Of a DNA stretch of 64,000 bases, positions 45,476-55,996 are shown in pieces. A model generated the notes under the pieces. The model made no database searches, was not told where the DNA came from, and saw nothing but the letters and a program-made list of their open reading frames with translations. Origin of the DNA: Psococerastis gibbosa (taxonomy: Eukaryota; Arthropoda; Insecta; Psocodea; Psocidae); contig OZ020488.1 in the NCBI GenBank assembly GCA_963971405.1, positions 42,824,888 through 42,888,887 of the forward strand. The letters are read 5' to 3'. Made by a program: the position numbers and the translations under genes. How positions within the stretch are numbered: position 1 is the stretch's first letter; each line of letters begins with the position of its first letter.

Positions 45476-46398
45476 GATGGGATGATTTCAAATTTAGTCC
45501 CAATTTACAAAGGTACACTTAAATTAATTGGTGGAACGCGATTTTACCATGCCGCCAAGATATCAGGTTTTGTCCGCAAGACCGTAACCAACAGTCGTAG
45601 CGCGCCAGGTTTTTTTTTAATATAAAAAGATTAATCGCAAACAAACAATTCCCAGTGTACTTATACAGAATACAGCTGAATGCGCCAACCCGGTCTACAA
45701 CGTTGGCCGTCGGGTCGGGTCGCGCCCGTCGCGGATTAGTTGCGAATTAGAATCTGGCTACGGAAGTCAAAAACACTGCTTTCAATAATTAATTACCATT
45801 AAATTGGTTATTTAATGTTTGTGTAAATTAAAATACATTAATTATAAAGCATGGCCAATTTTTTTCCAATTAATTTCAGTCAATATTTTATCTGAAAATT
45901 GATGTCTCCAGCAGTTTATCAGCCATCTGTAGTCTCAGTCTGTACTTCATGCTTCACAATCGGTCCTGCAGGTGTCGCTAGTGTCATACTACGTAATTTC
46001 ACAGCACTTTTTTATTCTGAACAAATTTAAAATGTGTAAATTTAAATTATCATTTGTTTGATAATTTGATAAACTTTGAAACATACCGTACTGTATAATA
46101 CAAAATCAATTACAGTAGTACCGTACAAATGAATGTTTGTTTGCTTGCTTGGCGGAAACGCGATACTAGCGCAGTCTCAAGTTCTGGTTGCGAATAGGTA
46201 TTGTCATCCGCCATGTTGTATCCATTTTAAGTCTGGTCTATAAGTAAGCATTGGGTGTTTACCGATTTATTTTTAGAAATTTATCGTTATTTATTTGTTA
46301 TTGTTTAAAAAAAAACGTTCTACCAATTAGGGAAGTGTTCAATAAAAAAATACTATAAGGTGTTTTAATTATTTTCAATCTTTTACTTTCTTACAATC

Positions 46399-47157
46399 AG
46401 CGTTTCCACTTTGAGGGAAATTTCCCTTTTTAGGGAAAATCCGGGTTTATTCACTGCACTAAAGGGAAATTGGAGGGAAAAGGGAATTTTGAGGGAAATT
46501 TGAAGAAATAAGAGAGATATTATTGAGGGAAATTTGAGGGAAACTGGCGGAAAAGTCAATGATTAAAATAAACTAGCTGAAAATGGAAAGTTACGATAAA
46601 TAATAAAAACACATAAAATTTGATAATTATGAATAAATAACGGTTTCAAATTTTAGCGCGAATGTTATGAATTCTCAATTCTGATTGACGACTGATGGCT
46701 TGGTGGGAATTTTAAAAACAGGAGTACATCAGTGCTTTGCTTATGATATGATGATTTGACTAGTTGTAGCAGCACAACTACACGACAACACGAGGTAAAG
46801 GCACAAGCACGTGTTTTGGGTCCTCCCCCCGAAATATTTGCTGAGTAAGTAGTTTATTATTAGGAATAACTGTATCAATTTTTGACTAGGTCGCTGGGCG
46901 TTCCAGAAACAAAAGTTTACTTTTTTTTTACTGAACTTGAATAGTTTAATGTATATAACGTATTTCATACTCATTAAAAAACAATAAAATTTAAATAATA
47001 AAAAAGTCTTATAATTTGCTAGACAGACTTCCCCCCCCCCCCCCAGAAATTGTGGAAATTTAGAAAATAGAGGAAAATTAGCGAATTGGGCGAGCGAGGG
47101 AAAAAAGGGAAATTTTGAGTTGCCGCTGAGGGAAATGTGATATATCGCAAGTAGAAA
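46399..47157. mobile_element. Inverted-repeat element with GGGAAATTT-rich ends
   Basis: Ends CAGCGTTTCCACTTTGAGGGAAA and TTTCCCTC-bearing complement to GTAGAAACGCTG. GAGGGAAATTTG-like words recur at both ends. TTACAAT occurs at about 46391 and 47165, offset by three bases from an exact duplication. hAT-like by its CAG..CTG ends; class uncertain. Confidence 0.6.
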
Positions 47158-47186
47158 CGCTGCAGTTACAATTCCCGACTTACCAT

Positions 47187-47713
47187 AAGCGTATTTCTTT
47201 TGCCTACGATTGTAAAATTTTTACTAGAAAATGTTACAATTGTCATTTCATTGGACCAAAATGGGCGGAGCTTGTAAATTTTTTTCCCTGTTTTTCCCCT
47301 CTTTCGAGTTTACGATTGTAGAATATTTTATCAACCTCGGGGACGTTAGTAAAAAATTTACTTTTGTAATATTTGCTTTTGTTGACGTTTTGATCATTGA
47401 ATTCAACAAGTTGAGGTTATGTTTTGCGATTAGTGGTGTGTACCGTGTGTAGATGTCGTATTTTTATTGTTGTTTTTACTGAGTTATACGGATTTAATCA
47501 AATAAAAGAATGGAGGAAGAGAAAAATTAGAACTGAAAAAAATTTATAGCTTGGCTGGTGAATATAAAACAAATAACAAAAGCAGATTGTCTTCTGCTTC
47601 AGATTTTACTTTTCTCATTTCATTGCACAAAATGTGTGTAAATTGAATGCGAGCTCTGATTGGTCACAAATATTTACTCACATTTTACGATCGTAGGCAA
47701 AAGAAATACGCCT
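47187..47713. mobile_element. Inverted-repeat element, GCGTATTTCTTTTGCC ends
   Basis: About 32-bp terminal inverted repeats (GCGTATTTCTTTTGCCTACG and its complement). CATA lies just outside each end. No transposase seen. Confidence 0.68.
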
Positions 47714-47718
47714 CATAA

Positions 47719-48453
47719 AAGGCGTATTTTGTTACACGAATATTTTACATTTGAACACAAATCCGTACTAGAAGTTGGACCAATCAGGGAACAGGAGGAA
47801 AAGAAGCAAAAAAATGCAACAAAATGAGCGTATTGTGATATTCAAATATTATATTCTAAGCAGTAGACATGAATTCAAATTAAAGGCGCCAATCCAAAAT
47901 TTGAAGAAAATAAATGATATCAACATCACCCATTATAAAAAATAACTTAAAACAAATAAACTAAAAAATAAAAATAAAGAACCAGTAGAAATTGGGCTGA
48001 TGGGCCGTGGTTGATTTGTAAGTTGATTATGGAAGTTGACTTTCATATCGACTATGGACCATCAGCCCATTTTCTACTGATTCTTCTTATGACTCTGGCC
48101 GCGAAAGCCTTTGCAGTTACATTTTAAAAAATCAACCCTAACTTATAAAAAGTCACACCAACAGCATAATATTAACCATTAACACGATGGTCATCACAAA
48201 TCCAAGATGTCAGCCTAGCGTAAACAAATTTTTGTAAGCCAAAATCGTGGCAAAACCAAAAAAACTTATCAGAAAAAAAAAATGAATATCTGATCTACCT
48301 CCCGAGCAAGATTAAATATTATTGAATACATAATACTAATCCTGTTCTCTAATCCGGGTTAAGAATCGAACATTTAATACGCTCCGCCCCCTTTGTTAAC
48401 AAAATGCACCAAATCCAGTAATCCAAATTCGAATTCTTGTAACAAAATACGCC
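47719..48453. mobile_element. Adjacent inverted-repeat element, GGCGTATTTTGTTAC ends
   Basis: Ends AGGCGTATTTTGTTACACGAA and TTCTTGTAACAAAATACGCCT. It begins 6 bp after the preceding element and shares its terminal GGCGTATTT. It contains an inner hairpin (TGGGCTGATGG... / ...CCATCAGCCCA, about 47995-48071). Confidence 0.65.
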
Positions 48454-48790
48454 TATAGGAATTAAAGGATACAAAATGGCGGATGACAATACCCAGTTGC
48501 GAAGTAATAAGAGTTGCTCCGCCCACTGTAAACAAATAAATAGCCTACTCCCTGAGTTGCCAAGCCGGAAGCCCAGGGGTCCGGCAGCGGCTTGCTATAG
48601 CAGCCAGGCGCCAGCATTGTTGCCGGAGTATCAGTGTGGCCGCAAGATTTTTTTTAGGTATGTACCGACATGTCTTTTTAATATTTGGAGTAACATACGG
48701 TAACTTATATACATTTTTAATCGTATATTCATGCGATCATGTCTATTTAAATTGAATTAGTTACCTATTATACCTAGGCCAAAGTACTAA

Positions 48791-48857
48791 GGCGGGGTTT
48801 CCACATACGTCAAAACCACATTTACTATTGACTATTAACGTATGTGGAAATACCGCC
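48791..48857. mobile_element. Harbinger-like MITE, copy 6 (67 bp, core lost)
   Basis: Only the terminal repeats remain; perfect TAA at 48788-48790 and 48858-48860. Confidence 0.8.
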
Positions 48858-49539
48858 TAACATAAAAGTAACAACTAGTGAGATTTTGGCTCCATTTGAA
48901 TTGCTATTGTAGTTTTATAACGCCTGCCTTCATTTTCGTTGTAGAAACGCATAGCATCGCGTCAATCTGATAACCGTCATCTGATAACCGCGAACATTAC
49001 TTATTTTTGCACCTACCTTGAGAATTGGAAAAGTCTGCTCACACAAATAGGTATGTACTACCAAGCATAGTGATTTTAGGTACCTACCCATCTGCTGAGA
49101 AAAATTTTTAATTCTTCGAAGTTTTCAAAACCTTAACCACCGTAGGCTACCAAGTCAGTGCTTTCCTTGAATGACGCGTAATGGTGGCCATATTGGTAGG
49201 CTGCTACCTTTGTAATATAATATATAATTATACAATAAGTTGTATAATAAATATATAAACCCCCAATTCCATAATTAACTTCAAATGATTAAAATATACA
49301 GTATATATTTTGGTGTTTATTTTTTTAAATGTTTAATTTTACGTAGGCCTAACTTTATGTAGTAACTTCTTTGTTATAAAATTATGCATGTTGACTATTC
49401 TTTGTCCAATGTGGCACCCCTGAGTGATGTGCCCCCTCCCCTAGCGACGCTACTGTGGCCGATACAAGTGATATGAAGCTGGCAATTTATCAAATAGTCG
49501 TGGAAATAATAAGAGTGGTGCAATTGCAACATAAAAAAG

Positions 49540-50073
49540 AGAACTGGTCCGAGTTTACCTAAAATATGCCTGAAGGTATAGAAATCATCGACTGAAAGGT
49601 TTCGCACAAAAATTATTTTTTAGTCATTTTTCATTAACATTTAGTTATTTCTATTTCTTTACCCCCAGAAGCAAACTATCAAGGGGTAAGTGACCCCCCG
49701 CATTTTATCAACATTAATAACGACTGGAATATATGTGAATTTAAAAGAAATCGTTGGAGCCGTTTTTGAGAAATAATTTTTTTAGACGTTTTTTTTGGAG
49801 TTTTTTGATTATAAAGCCCCCCCCCCCCCAAATTGAGTTAGCCCAAAATAAAAATAAAATGGTCTCGAGGCATGATTTTTGTGAACATACATGCTTAATT
49901 TCATCAAAATCGACTAGAGTAGTTTGCCCGGAAATCGATGAAGAGACAGACATTTCGTACAAACCACTGTTTTGGTTCCTGGTACCTGAAAACGTGTAAA
50001 CCCGTTGAAATCTCGGAATCGAAAATTTGGACCATCACATAGCTTTCCTTATACTACGTATAAATTGGAAAGC
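49540..50073 (-). mobile_element. Hairpin-ended repeat, copy F (internal deletion)
   Basis: Reverse orientation. Both ends are present (GAACTGGTCCGAGTTTACC at left; the TATAAATTGGAAAGC hairpin at right), but the segment between the middle block and the 3' end is missing. Confidence 0.82.
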
Positions 50074-50539
50074 AAAAATAGCGGAAAAATAAAAACAAAG
50101 AACCGGTAGGAGTGAACCCGTACATGCTTACCTATTTATCAATAATATAAGGATAGGCACTCGGTACTTTAATAGTTTCTTGGTAAATAATTGTCCCAGG
50201 TTTAAATTTCTCGACTCAATTAATTGATAGGAAGATTGCATATAGTCAAGAATGTGCAGACCGACGGTAACTATTGGGGCTTGAATAATCCATAATTTTT
50301 TGTTCAAAACCTTCAAAATCCTTGTTTGGGACCTGTTCGGTTTTGTTACTCTATTATATCATAATATAATTTTACCCCACTACCTGCTCTTTAGACGATC
50401 TTTGGAAGGTCAAGGAGTCAAGGTGCCAGACCACTGGGCCCAAAAACTTTAATGAATCTCAACCTCAAATACGAAAAAGTAAAGAAAGTTACTCTATGTA
50501 ACACCTGAAGTAAGAAAACAGCGATTGAAAGGTTCCAAC

Positions 50540-51009
50540 AACAACAACAGCAACAAATTATTTTTTTAGTAATTTTTCATAAATATTGTTTTTTTTTATT
50601 TATTTTTGCCCCAGAACCAAACTATCAAGGGGCTATTGGATTTCGTTTGCATTAATAATGGCTACAATATAATATGTGAATTTAAAAAAAAAAATACCGT
50701 AGTTGTAGCCGTTCTTGGGAAATAATATTTTTGGACGTTTTTTTTTTAGTTTTGTAATGGTAAACCCCCCCCCCCCCCAAAAAAAATTGAGTCAGCCCGA
50801 AAAAAAGGTTCCTGAGGTATGATTTTTGTGTACATGCCAAATTTCACCTAAATCCAGTGAGTAGTTTGCCAGCAAATCGAAGAACAAACACATTGACACA
50901 CAGACATTTCGTAAAAACCACTTTTGGGTTTCTTGTTCCGTTGAAATCTCGGAATCGAAACTTTCGGCCATCACAAAGCTTTCTTTATACTACGTATAAA
51001 TAGGAAAGC
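50540..51009 (-). mobile_element. Hairpin-ended repeat, copy G (truncated)
   Basis: Reverse orientation, diverged. It has a poly-C/G region at 50766-50778 and the 5' hairpin end at 51009. The 3' end is lost just after a (CAA)n run near 50537. Confidence 0.75.
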
Positions 51010-51339
51010 AACAAGCCAACAGCCAGGGCTGACGACAAATTCCAGGCGCAGATGCTCTGAACACTTGACCTTGGGTCGCCGGCCATCTTTATAGCTTTGT
51101 TTTGACTTAGGGCCAGAACCACACGCTTTCACTTGGTTACAACTTTTTATTAGGTACTGCTTCGTTGCATACGCTGTGGTTTTCCATCTAGCCAGCCTGA
51201 GCTAGTCCTTGAGATATGAGACACTAATAAATGAGAGTTGGGACAATACCTTCCCGCCAAAAAATTATTTTTGAATTACAGGTGCCATCACCCACGTCCC
51301 CAATGACCAATGGCCATACCATGTTGAATCAACCAAAAC

Positions 51340-51635
51340 TATTCCAAACTGCGGCAAACTTGGTTGTGTGAACAGCGTTGGCAGGGGAACATGGTGGGAA
51401 ATGATAACGAGCTAAGGCAATCTAAGCGCGTGTCGAGTCCTAGTCACCTCCGAATGAATCGTGTGACTTAACTATGTTCCCCAAGTGGTTTGGAATCCAC
51501 TATTATCAGGAGGTCCATCCTGTCAGTCAACTCCCCTTCTCCACGAGGTGAAGGATTCTGCCCTTAGGGTGCCTCAAGTTAATACACACTGACAGGGTTG
51601 CTGAACGCAGAAATCCTAAAAACAGACGTTGGAAA
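51340..51635 (+). repeat. Dispersed repeat R2, copy
   Basis: Matches 16370-16690 throughout, with small deletions. It continues into a segment (51640-51735: AAGACGTGGCAAGTGG, CATCTCTCCTATGTAGAACTC) also found near 23040-23100, 25321-25360 and 39240-39320. Confidence 0.7.
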
Positions 51636-51952
51636 ATTGACCAGTCATTGAAAAGACGTGGCAAGTGGGACAAAAAATTATTTTTGGTGGGGGCGAATGT
51701 TCCATCTCTCCTATGTAGAACTCTAGTTCGGCCTTGTTAGACCAGTTTTGCCATATTACAACTTGCAAACGTGCATTGCTATTTGTTTTTCTTACTGAAA
51801 ACGTCTATACAATTATAGTAGGGCTTAACAAAACTTTTCAATCTGTACCGGTTCGTAAATAGCCTGCGAAATAATTATGGTAGTAGCCTATATAATATAC
51901 AATATTATATATATCTTGAGATTAAGATAGTTATATGCATGTACAGTGTCAT

Positions 51953-52112
51953 TGAATGTACTATATAAGACTATAGTGTTATATATTCAATGACAGTGCT
52001 TAGGCATTGCCTAGGTGCTGTAGGTATACCTATGTAAGTGCCCTAGGGTTCAATTTTCCCCCATCCTAAAGCATTGAATATATAACATATAATATACATT
52101 CAATGCCTAAAG
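51953..52112. repeat. AT-rich palindromes left of the RING gene
   Basis: CATTGAATGTACTATATAAG...TATATATTCAATG (51953-51993) and CATTGAATATATAACATATA...CATTCAATG (52073-52112), related to 60646-60770. Confidence 0.65.
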
Positions 52113-52356
52113 CTATGGAGAACGAGAAAGAATTGAACAACTCGTTGGAACAAGAGGGTCCGACCGGGGCGAGTACAAGAAATTGTTACGAGGCGACCCC
52201 CTCACGATGCGCATGTTACACTAAGAGGGAAGAAGAAGAAGAAGCATTGTAGTTACTCCCGCGACACGTATTGTTTATTTATTTATTTATTTATTTTTCT
52301 AGTTACTCAAATGGCAACTTGACGACATACTTCTTCTCTTATTCAAATATTCGAAA

Positions 52357-54393
52357 ATGAAGAGGCGGAATGAGTCAACGAGTAACGAGGAAAAATCACC
52401 CCCGCAGGCTTCGCAAGACGAAGAAATCATCGACCAAGAGAGCTGTGCCATTTGTTTTGAACCATTTTCGGGGCAATTGGTCGCCACCCCCGACTGTTGT
52501 CAGCACACTTACTGCCTCACCTGCATTACCCAATGGTCCCAGCGGGCTAACGAGTGTCCGTTGTGTCGCAATATATTTTTTTGTATACTTGTGCGCAATG
52601 AACCGGGTGGACCGGTGGAAAGATACAACGTGGTAGCCGATGCCTCCCAGTCTGATGGATCTAATGAAGATGATAGTGTGGAAAGTGGAGATGAGGATGA
52701 AGTACTAGATGCAAGTTTTCTTTTAGATGAAGCTTCTGGGCCCGAAGCTGATGAGTTTGTTGAGTATGTTGCAGATAACCCTGATGCTAACTTTAACGAA
52801 TTTCCTCCTGGAGAACCCCGTAATAGGCTTCCCACGATTTTCGTAGGTACTTTACGGCAAAGAAACACCGGACGCGACGTGAGGTCTGCCCATTCCGTCG
52901 TGCATACTCAAATCTTTGTGAGGCGAACCTCTCGGAATGAATCATTGGTTCCTGTGAATACGCCCTCGACCTTTTCTGGTCTACCTACTTATTCGCAACG
53001 TGGTGAATTTTCGCCTAGAAATCCCACCACCCTTCCTCAAAGTCAGCACCGTCGGTATGGTCGTCGTTTTCCCGAAAATCCTTCCACAAATACACAAAGT
53101 AGCTCCAACGCACCTGACAATCGTCTTCCTCCCACTAGCCATTCTGACGCTAACTTTAACGAATTTCCTCGTGGAGATAATCCCCGTTATGGGCTTTACT
53201 CGATTGACGTAGGTACTACAGAGCGAATCTCAAACTCTAGAGAGAGGGGACACGACTTGAATAGGGCTCGTCGTTATCCTACGGCGTACGAACCTGTGGC
53301 TATCGTTCAACGTCCCCCATCCGGCGTTCTGATTCCTGACCCGGTAGAAGGTCTCGTTACTCCTCCAACGTTTGTCCAATACCTTCCCGACTATCAACCA
53401 CACCTGCCCACACATAGTGAGGATTACCCGTTTTATGCTGTCCCTGTCCCCGCGCATACTCAGGTTCCTCGGATCGTTATGGAAAGTGGGGCAACCTCTC
53501 AGAATCAAGCCTTGGTTCCTGTGAATACGCCCCCGCGCTTTTCTGGTCTACCTACTTTTTCGCAACAAGGTGAATTTTGGCCTGGAAATCCTACCATCCT
53601 TCCTCAAAGTCTTCGGGCCGTTCCCCAGCGCCGTCAGTATGATCGTCGTTTTCCTGAGAATCTTTCCACGAATACACAAAGTAGCTCCAACGCACCTGAC
53701 AATCGTCTTCCTCCCACTAGCTATCCTTCCACCTTTTCTCATCCCGTCATCCCTCAGCATCTCCCTCAAAGCCGTCAGAATAGTCCTCGAGTTACTCAGA
53801 ACCCTTTGACGTTTCGTCAACGTCAATACAGCGGTTCTCGTATGAATCGTTTCTGGTTTACTCCACATCCTCTACGGCTTAATGCTCCGCAGGGTCACCC
53901 TTACGTTCTTCAATATGGCCCCACCATTCCTGAAATTCAACCTCCAAATGCTGAGCATCCTTTCACTTATTCTCAATATCAATACAGCTATCCTCATTTG
54001 AATAGTTTTATGCTTACTACACGTTCCCCCGCTGCTCCTCAGGCTCGCCCTTCTGCCCCTCAGTATGGCTCCACCATTGCTGAAGCTCAACCTCGTCATG
54101 GTCAGTATCCTTCCGTTCATCCATCCGCAGTGCCTCAGTATGGCTCCACCATTGCTGAGGCTCAACCTCGTCACGGTCAGCATCCTTCCGTTCATCCGTC
54201 CGCAATGCTTCAGTATGGCTCCACCATTGCTGAGGTTCAACCTCGTCATGGTCAGCATCCTTCCGTTCATCCGTCCGCAATGCCTCAGTATGGCTCCACC
54301 ATTGCTGAGGTTCAACCTCCTCTTGATCAGCATCCTTCGGTCCATCCGTCCGCGCAGTATGACCCACGATTCCTTACTTTTAGATTTACATAG
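52357..54393 (+). CDS. Intronless RING-finger protein with repeat-rich C-terminus, 678 aa
   Basis: A single open frame from ATG 52357 to TAG 54393. A C3HC4 RING is near the N-terminus: C30-x2-C33, C48-x-H50, C53-x2-C56, C67-x2-C70, with W60 and P68 as in active E3 ligases. The stretch from ATPDCC to WSQRANECPLC and the following ILVRNEPGG resembles PHRF1/Topors-type RINGs, so an E3 ubiquitin ligase role is inferred. No PHD finger is seen. Residues about 95-135 are acidic (Asp/Glu/Ser). The rest is Pro/Gln/Ser/Tyr-rich and disordered-looking, with an internal duplication of about 65-70 residues (about 196-263 and 385-457) and four 25-residue repeats at the end. Lack of introns suggests retroposition or a lineage-specific gene, but the long intact frame argues for selection. 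A TTTATTTTTCTAG at 52290-52302 could be a 5' UTR acceptor. Confidence 0.8.
   Translation: MKRRNESTSNEEKSPPQASQDEEIIDQESCAICFEPFSGQLVATPDCCQHTYCLTCITQWSQRANECPLCRNIFFCILVRNEPGGPVERYNVVADASQSDGSNEDDSVESGDEDEVLDASFLLDEASGPEADEFVEYVADNPDANFNEFPPGEPRNRLPTIFVGTLRQRNTGRDVRSAHSVVHTQIFVRRTSRNESLVPVNTPSTFSGLPTYSQRGEFSPRNPTTLPQSQHRRYGRRFPENPSTNTQSSSNAPDNRLPPTSHSDANFNEFPRGDNPRYGLYSIDVGTTERISNSRERGHDLNRARRYPTAYEPVAIVQRPPSGVLIPDPVEGLVTPPTFVQYLPDYQPHLPTHSEDYPFYAVPVPAHTQVPRIVMESGATSQNQALVPVNTPPRFSGLPTFSQQGEFWPGNPTILPQSLRAVPQRRQYDRRFPENLSTNTQSSSNAPDNRLPPTSYPSTFSHPVIPQHLPQSRQNSPRVTQNPLTFRQRQYSGSRMNRFWFTPHPLRLNAPQGHPYVLQYGPTIPEIQPPNAEHPFTYSQYQYSYPHLNSFMLTTRSPAAPQARPSAPQYGSTIAEAQPRHGQYPSVHPSAVPQYGSTIAEAQPRHGQHPSVHPSAMLQYGSTIAEVQPRHGQHPSVHPSAMPQYGSTIAEVQPPLDQHPSVHPSAQYDPRFLTFRFT
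52943..53725 (+). repeat. Internal duplication in RING gene
   Basis: Blocks at about 52943-53143 and 53511-53725 both encode LVPVNTP, FSGLPT, GEF, RRFPEN, STNTQSSSNAPDNRLPPTS in the same order. The second has a short insertion before the RRFPEN part. A DANFNEFP motif is also repeated (52788 and 53148). Confidence 0.85.
54058..54357 (+). repeat. Four in-frame 75-bp repeats in RING gene
   Basis: Units start at 54058, 54133, 54208 and 54283, exactly 75 bp apart. Each encodes 25 residues built around QYGSTIAE, QPRHGQ and PSVHPSA. Units 1-3 are nearly identical; unit 4 changes RHG to LD. They keep the frame of the host protein. Confidence 0.92.
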
Positions 54394-54580
54394 GACTCAA
54401 ACGATCGTTTATAATGTCTTGGTTATGAATAGGTACCAGTGGTACCACCATATTTCAGGCCCGTCCCAACCAACGCATCGCGGTGCTGTGCCGTGTTTCT
54501 TAACGAGACAATACCTAAGGTTCTCGGTAAAGAGAAGTCATCCAGTATTCCTTATTGATGCTTTTTTTAGTGATAGTGGG

Positions 54581-54880
54581 ACTGTTGCCTCACTAGAGTT
54601 ATCGAAGGTGGGCACGGTGACTCAGTCACCCTTACGAGACAAAATTTTACTTGGGAATGTGACCTTTTACTGTTGCCTCATTAGAGTTATCGAAGGTAGG
54701 CACGGTGACTCAGTCACCCTTACGAGACAAAATTTTACTTGGGAATGTGACCTTTTACTGTTGCCTCACTAGATCTTTTGAAGGTAGGCACGGTGACTGA
54801 GTCACCCTTACTGCCTTACAGGACATAATTTTACTTGGTAATGTGACTTTTTACTATTTATTGCCTCACTGGAGCTTTTG
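54581..54880 (+). repeat. 88-bp tandem repeat with TGACTCA palindrome
   Basis: Units start at 54581, 54669 and 54757 (88 bp apart), with a degenerate fourth near 54853. Each holds the 15-base palindrome GGTGACTCAGTCACC (TGACTGAGTCACC in the third). It lies about 190 bp after the RING stop, so it is either 3' UTR or downstream DNA. Confidence 0.9.
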
Positions 54881-55691
54881 AAGGTTTTGAGATTTTCTGA
54901 GTACAATCGAACCTACCCGGAATACCCTGTCCTTTCGAAGGGGAGTATGATTCAACAGAGTGGGGTAAGAGAATTATGATTACCTACCTTGAGGGCGGGA
55001 TTTAAAAATATTTTGTAGGCTACAATATTTAATTAACTTGTATTTTTGGCAAAATTATAATTAATAGTCCACCTTTTTCCACAGCCACAATGACAAGAAA
55101 GTGGTTAGATAAAAAAGATAAGAAAGCTTTCTCAAAAGTACCTATAGTCTATTCCAACTAATTTACTACTGACTAACTTATTCTAAAAAAAAACCGTTTA
55201 ATGTACTTTATATTTTTTTTATGTTTATTTCGTATGAGAAAATGTAGCTAAATCTGCAAAATATTTTAAATTTGTTAAATTTTCATGTGACTTGTTTCAT
55301 ATCGTAATTTGTGTCAGTGGAAGTGGAAAGTAACTGAGTTATTCTTTGTTTACAGAATATTTTGACATTCTTGCCTTAAAACTGTAAATATTATATGCAT
55401 AATAGACTAGACTTGAATTCATGGTAACTAATTCATCATTACTTTATTTTATCGCTACTTCTATTTTACTCTATGTTATCTTATCCGTATATTTTACTAT
55501 GCCTTAATTATATATTTAGGCTTTTAATTCCAATATACTGGATCTACTGTATGCCAACAGTATTCTCTGAACCACATTATACAATACATAGCCTTTTAAT
55601 TGGGCATGATCTGTTCTAAATTATTGAGTTTTTATTTTACCTTCCATAAATTGGTTACCCTTCTTGAAAGATAGGGAGACTTTTTACCATT
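54881..55691. other. RING gene 3' flank, no further gene
   Basis: AT-rich, without recognisable coding sequence; probably 3' UTR and downstream DNA. 55997-57309 is also without a supported gene: its longest frame (56134-56475) is hydrophobic and AT-driven. Confidence 0.4.
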
Positions 55692-55996
55692 TTAATTATT
55701 AGTGTGCTCAGACAACTGTGAGTTTCTACGCATTTCTACAACTTTCTAATGCTAAGATTGTACAGACAACGAATAATCGATATTACTGCAAAATGGGGGG
55801 TCCTGGATATTTTGTTTAGAAAATTTAGGCGCAGTGCCAGGTTAATTATTAGTGTGCTCAGACAACTGTGAGTTTCTACGCATTTCTACATCTTTCTATT
55901 GCTTGTTAATGATTGTACAGACAACGAATAATCGATATTACTGCAAAATGGGGGGTCCTGGATATTTTGTTTAGAAAATTTAGGCGCAGTGCCGGG
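55692..55996 (+). repeat. 150-bp tandem duplication
   Basis: TTAATTATTAGTGTGCTCAG begins at 55692 and again at 55842. Each unit runs through CGAATAATCGATATTACTGC to GGCGCAGTGCC. The copies are nearly identical apart from a short stretch after CATTTCTAC. Confidence 0.88.

Noticed and set aside
48476..48703. 75-codon frame with a good start context and a GTATGT donor-like end
   Set aside because: Its beginning is repeated in reverse at 46199-46221 and the protein matches no family I recognise; more likely repeat DNA.
53872..54345. Long open frames on the opposite strand and in frame +2 of the RING gene
   Set aside because: They mirror the 75-bp repeats of the real gene; the RING frame has the domain and codon pattern.
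54065..54772. 235-codon frame overlapping the end of the RING gene
   Set aside because: A shadow of the 75-bp and 88-bp repeats; no recognisable domain.
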